Part shown: piece after piece, positions 13,362 to 14,195 of the stretch
Layout: each line of letters opens with the position of its first letter
Numbering within the stretch: the stretch's first letter is position 1
Source of the DNA: Clostridia bacterium
GTDB lineage: Bacteria > Bacillota > Clostridia > Oscillospirales > Acutalibacteraceae
DNA: 14,195 nucleotides
NCBI GenBank assembly: GCA_024689165.1
Contig: JAILDS010000018.1
Span: forward strand, 1 to 14,195
Reading direction: 5' to 3'
The notes under the pieces: model-generated
What the model saw: only the letters and a program-made list of their open reading frames with translations
Database searches by the model: none
Told to the model about the DNA's origin: nothing
Position numbers and translations under genes: made by a program

Positions 13362-14195
13362 TCAGTACATCCCGCCGCCCTGAGCTGCGGCAGCCATGGC
13401 GGCCGCGTTTGCGGCGTCGGCCTGCGGGTCGGGCTTGTCGGTGACGAGCGACTCGGTGGTCAGGACCATGGCGGCGACGGACGCGGCGTTCTGCAGCGCG
13501 CTCCTGGTGACCTTGGTCGGGTCGAGGATGCCGGCGGCCTCCATGTCGGTGTACTCGTCGGTGGCGAAGTTGTAGCCGAAACCGGCCTTGCCCTCGCGCT
13601 TGATGGCGTCGATGATGACGCTGCCCTCGAGACCCGCGTTGGCGGCTATCTGGCGGATGGGCTCCTGGATGGCCCTTTCAACGATGGCGATACCCGTCTT
13701 CACGTCGGGATCGGCGGTCGCTTCCTTGAGCGCGGTGACCTTGTCGACGACGTCGAGCAGCGCGACTCCGCCGCCGGGCACGTAGCCCTCCTCGACGGCC
13801 GCTTTCGTGGCTGCGAGCGCGTCTTCGATCCTGAGCTTCATTTCCTTCATCTCGGTCTCGGTCGCGGCGCCGACGCTGATGACGGCTACGCCGCCGGCGA
13901 GCTTGGCAAGACGCTCCTGGAGCTTCTCGCGGTCGAAATCGGACTTGGTCAGCTCGATCTGGTTCCTGATCTCGGCGACTCTGGCGGCTATGGCGCTCTT
14001 GTCGCCCTCGCCGTCGACGATGGTGGTATTCTCTTTGGCTACCTTGACCTGCTTCGCTCTGCCGAGCTGGGCGACGGTCGCGTCCTTGAGCTCGAGGCCG
14101 AGGTCGGAGGTTATGACCTCACCGCCGGTCAGGATGGCGATGTCGCGGAGCATCTCTTTCCTGCGGTCGCCGAAGCCGGGGGCCTTGACGCAGAC
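13362..14195 (-). CDS. groL: Chaperonin GroEL, C-terminal half (5' end outside window)
   Basis: The frame is open to the window edge, so the gene continues beyond it. The 277 residues seen begin VCVKAPGFGDRRKEMLRDIAILTGG, a diagnostic GroEL segment. They continue through KENTTIVDGEG, EIRNQIELTKSDFDREKLQERLAKLAGGVAVI and EEGYVPGGGVALL to DPTKVTRSALQNAASVAAMVLTTESLVTDKP. The end is a short Ala/Met-rich tail, QGGGMY, a variant of the usual GGM repeat. The protein folds client polypeptides in an ATP-driven double ring with GroES. The ATG at 14153 is an internal Met, not the start. The groES gene and the CIRCE-type control region would lie outside the window. Confidence 0.97.
   Translation of the reverse strand, partial: VCVKAPGFGDRRKEMLRDIAILTGGEVITSDLGLELKDATVAQLGRAKQVKVAKENTTIVDGEGDKSAIAARVAEIRNQIELTKSDFDREKLQERLAKLAGGVAVISVGAATETEMKEMKLRIEDALAATKAAVEEGYVPGGGVALLDVVDKVTALKEATADPDVKTGIAIVERAIQEPIRQIAANAGLEGSVIIDAIKREGKAGFGYNFATDEYTDMEAAGILDPTKVTRSALQNAASVAAMVLTTESLVTDKPDPQADAANAAAMAAAAQGGGMY

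Noticed and set aside
12278..13444. A 388-codon open frame on the plus strand
   Set aside because: It is antisense to the GrpB-pyrophosphatase gene and crosses both the groEL terminator and the groEL end. Its translation is Arg/Ala/Val-rich with no family features, as is typical of shadows in high-GC DNA.

Overview
The window looks like a chromosomal segment of a moderately high-GC, Gram-positive, gut-type Clostridia bacterium (Oscillospirales-like). The pointers are strong AAGGAG-type ribosome binding sites, a BspA-like secreted protein with the CGGEGDGTNLTWT repeat style of gut Firmicutes, an AgrC/LytTR two-component pair, an unlinked nifS-nifU pair of the clostridial kind, and a GroEL with a short GGGMY tail. 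Genus and species cannot be read from this sequence.

Layout from left to right. (1) 1-1505: the last codons of an unknown gene, then an AAA_14/DUF4143 ATPase, less GC-rich than the rest and probably accessory. (2) 1505-1640: an intergenic palindromic element whose two borders resemble tRNA 3' ends. (3) 1766-4700: an exported 932-residue protein made of two tandem BspA-like/CxxC modules, with its own extended -10 promoter and a terminator. (4) 4733-6813: a LytTR response regulator and an AgrC-like GHKL sensor kinase. (5) 6860-7632: a lipoprotein of unknown function behind a good promoter. (6) 7749-12349: a sulfur region. An Rrf2-family regulator is read leftwards. nifS, nifU, a 27-codon small ORF, an O-acetylhomoserine sulfhydrylase (metY-type) and cysK are read rightwards and end at a strong terminator. 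(7) 12368-13249, minus strand: a GrpB domain fused to a variant inorganic pyrophosphatase domain. (8) 13362-14195, minus strand: the C-terminal half of groEL, followed by its own terminator.

The sulfur region is the most coherent unit. NifS takes sulfur from cysteine, NifU receives it for Fe-S cluster assembly, and MetY and CysK assimilate sulfide into homocysteine/cysteine. The Rrf2 protein carries three cysteines of the Fe-S-sensing type. The divergent promoter region holds three exact copies of the 10-mer GTAAATAGGA. One copy lies in the -35/-10 spacer of each promoter, and one lies between them in the opposite orientation.

Between nifU and metY is a previously unannotated candidate control element. 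It is a short ORF with an ideal ribosome binding site and a Cys-Leu-Cys motif (TGC CTC TGT). Those same bases are complementary to the Shine-Dalgarno sequence of metY. This suggests cysteine-responsive translational attenuation: ribosomes stalling at the Cys codons would uncover the metY start. It is the finding most worth testing.
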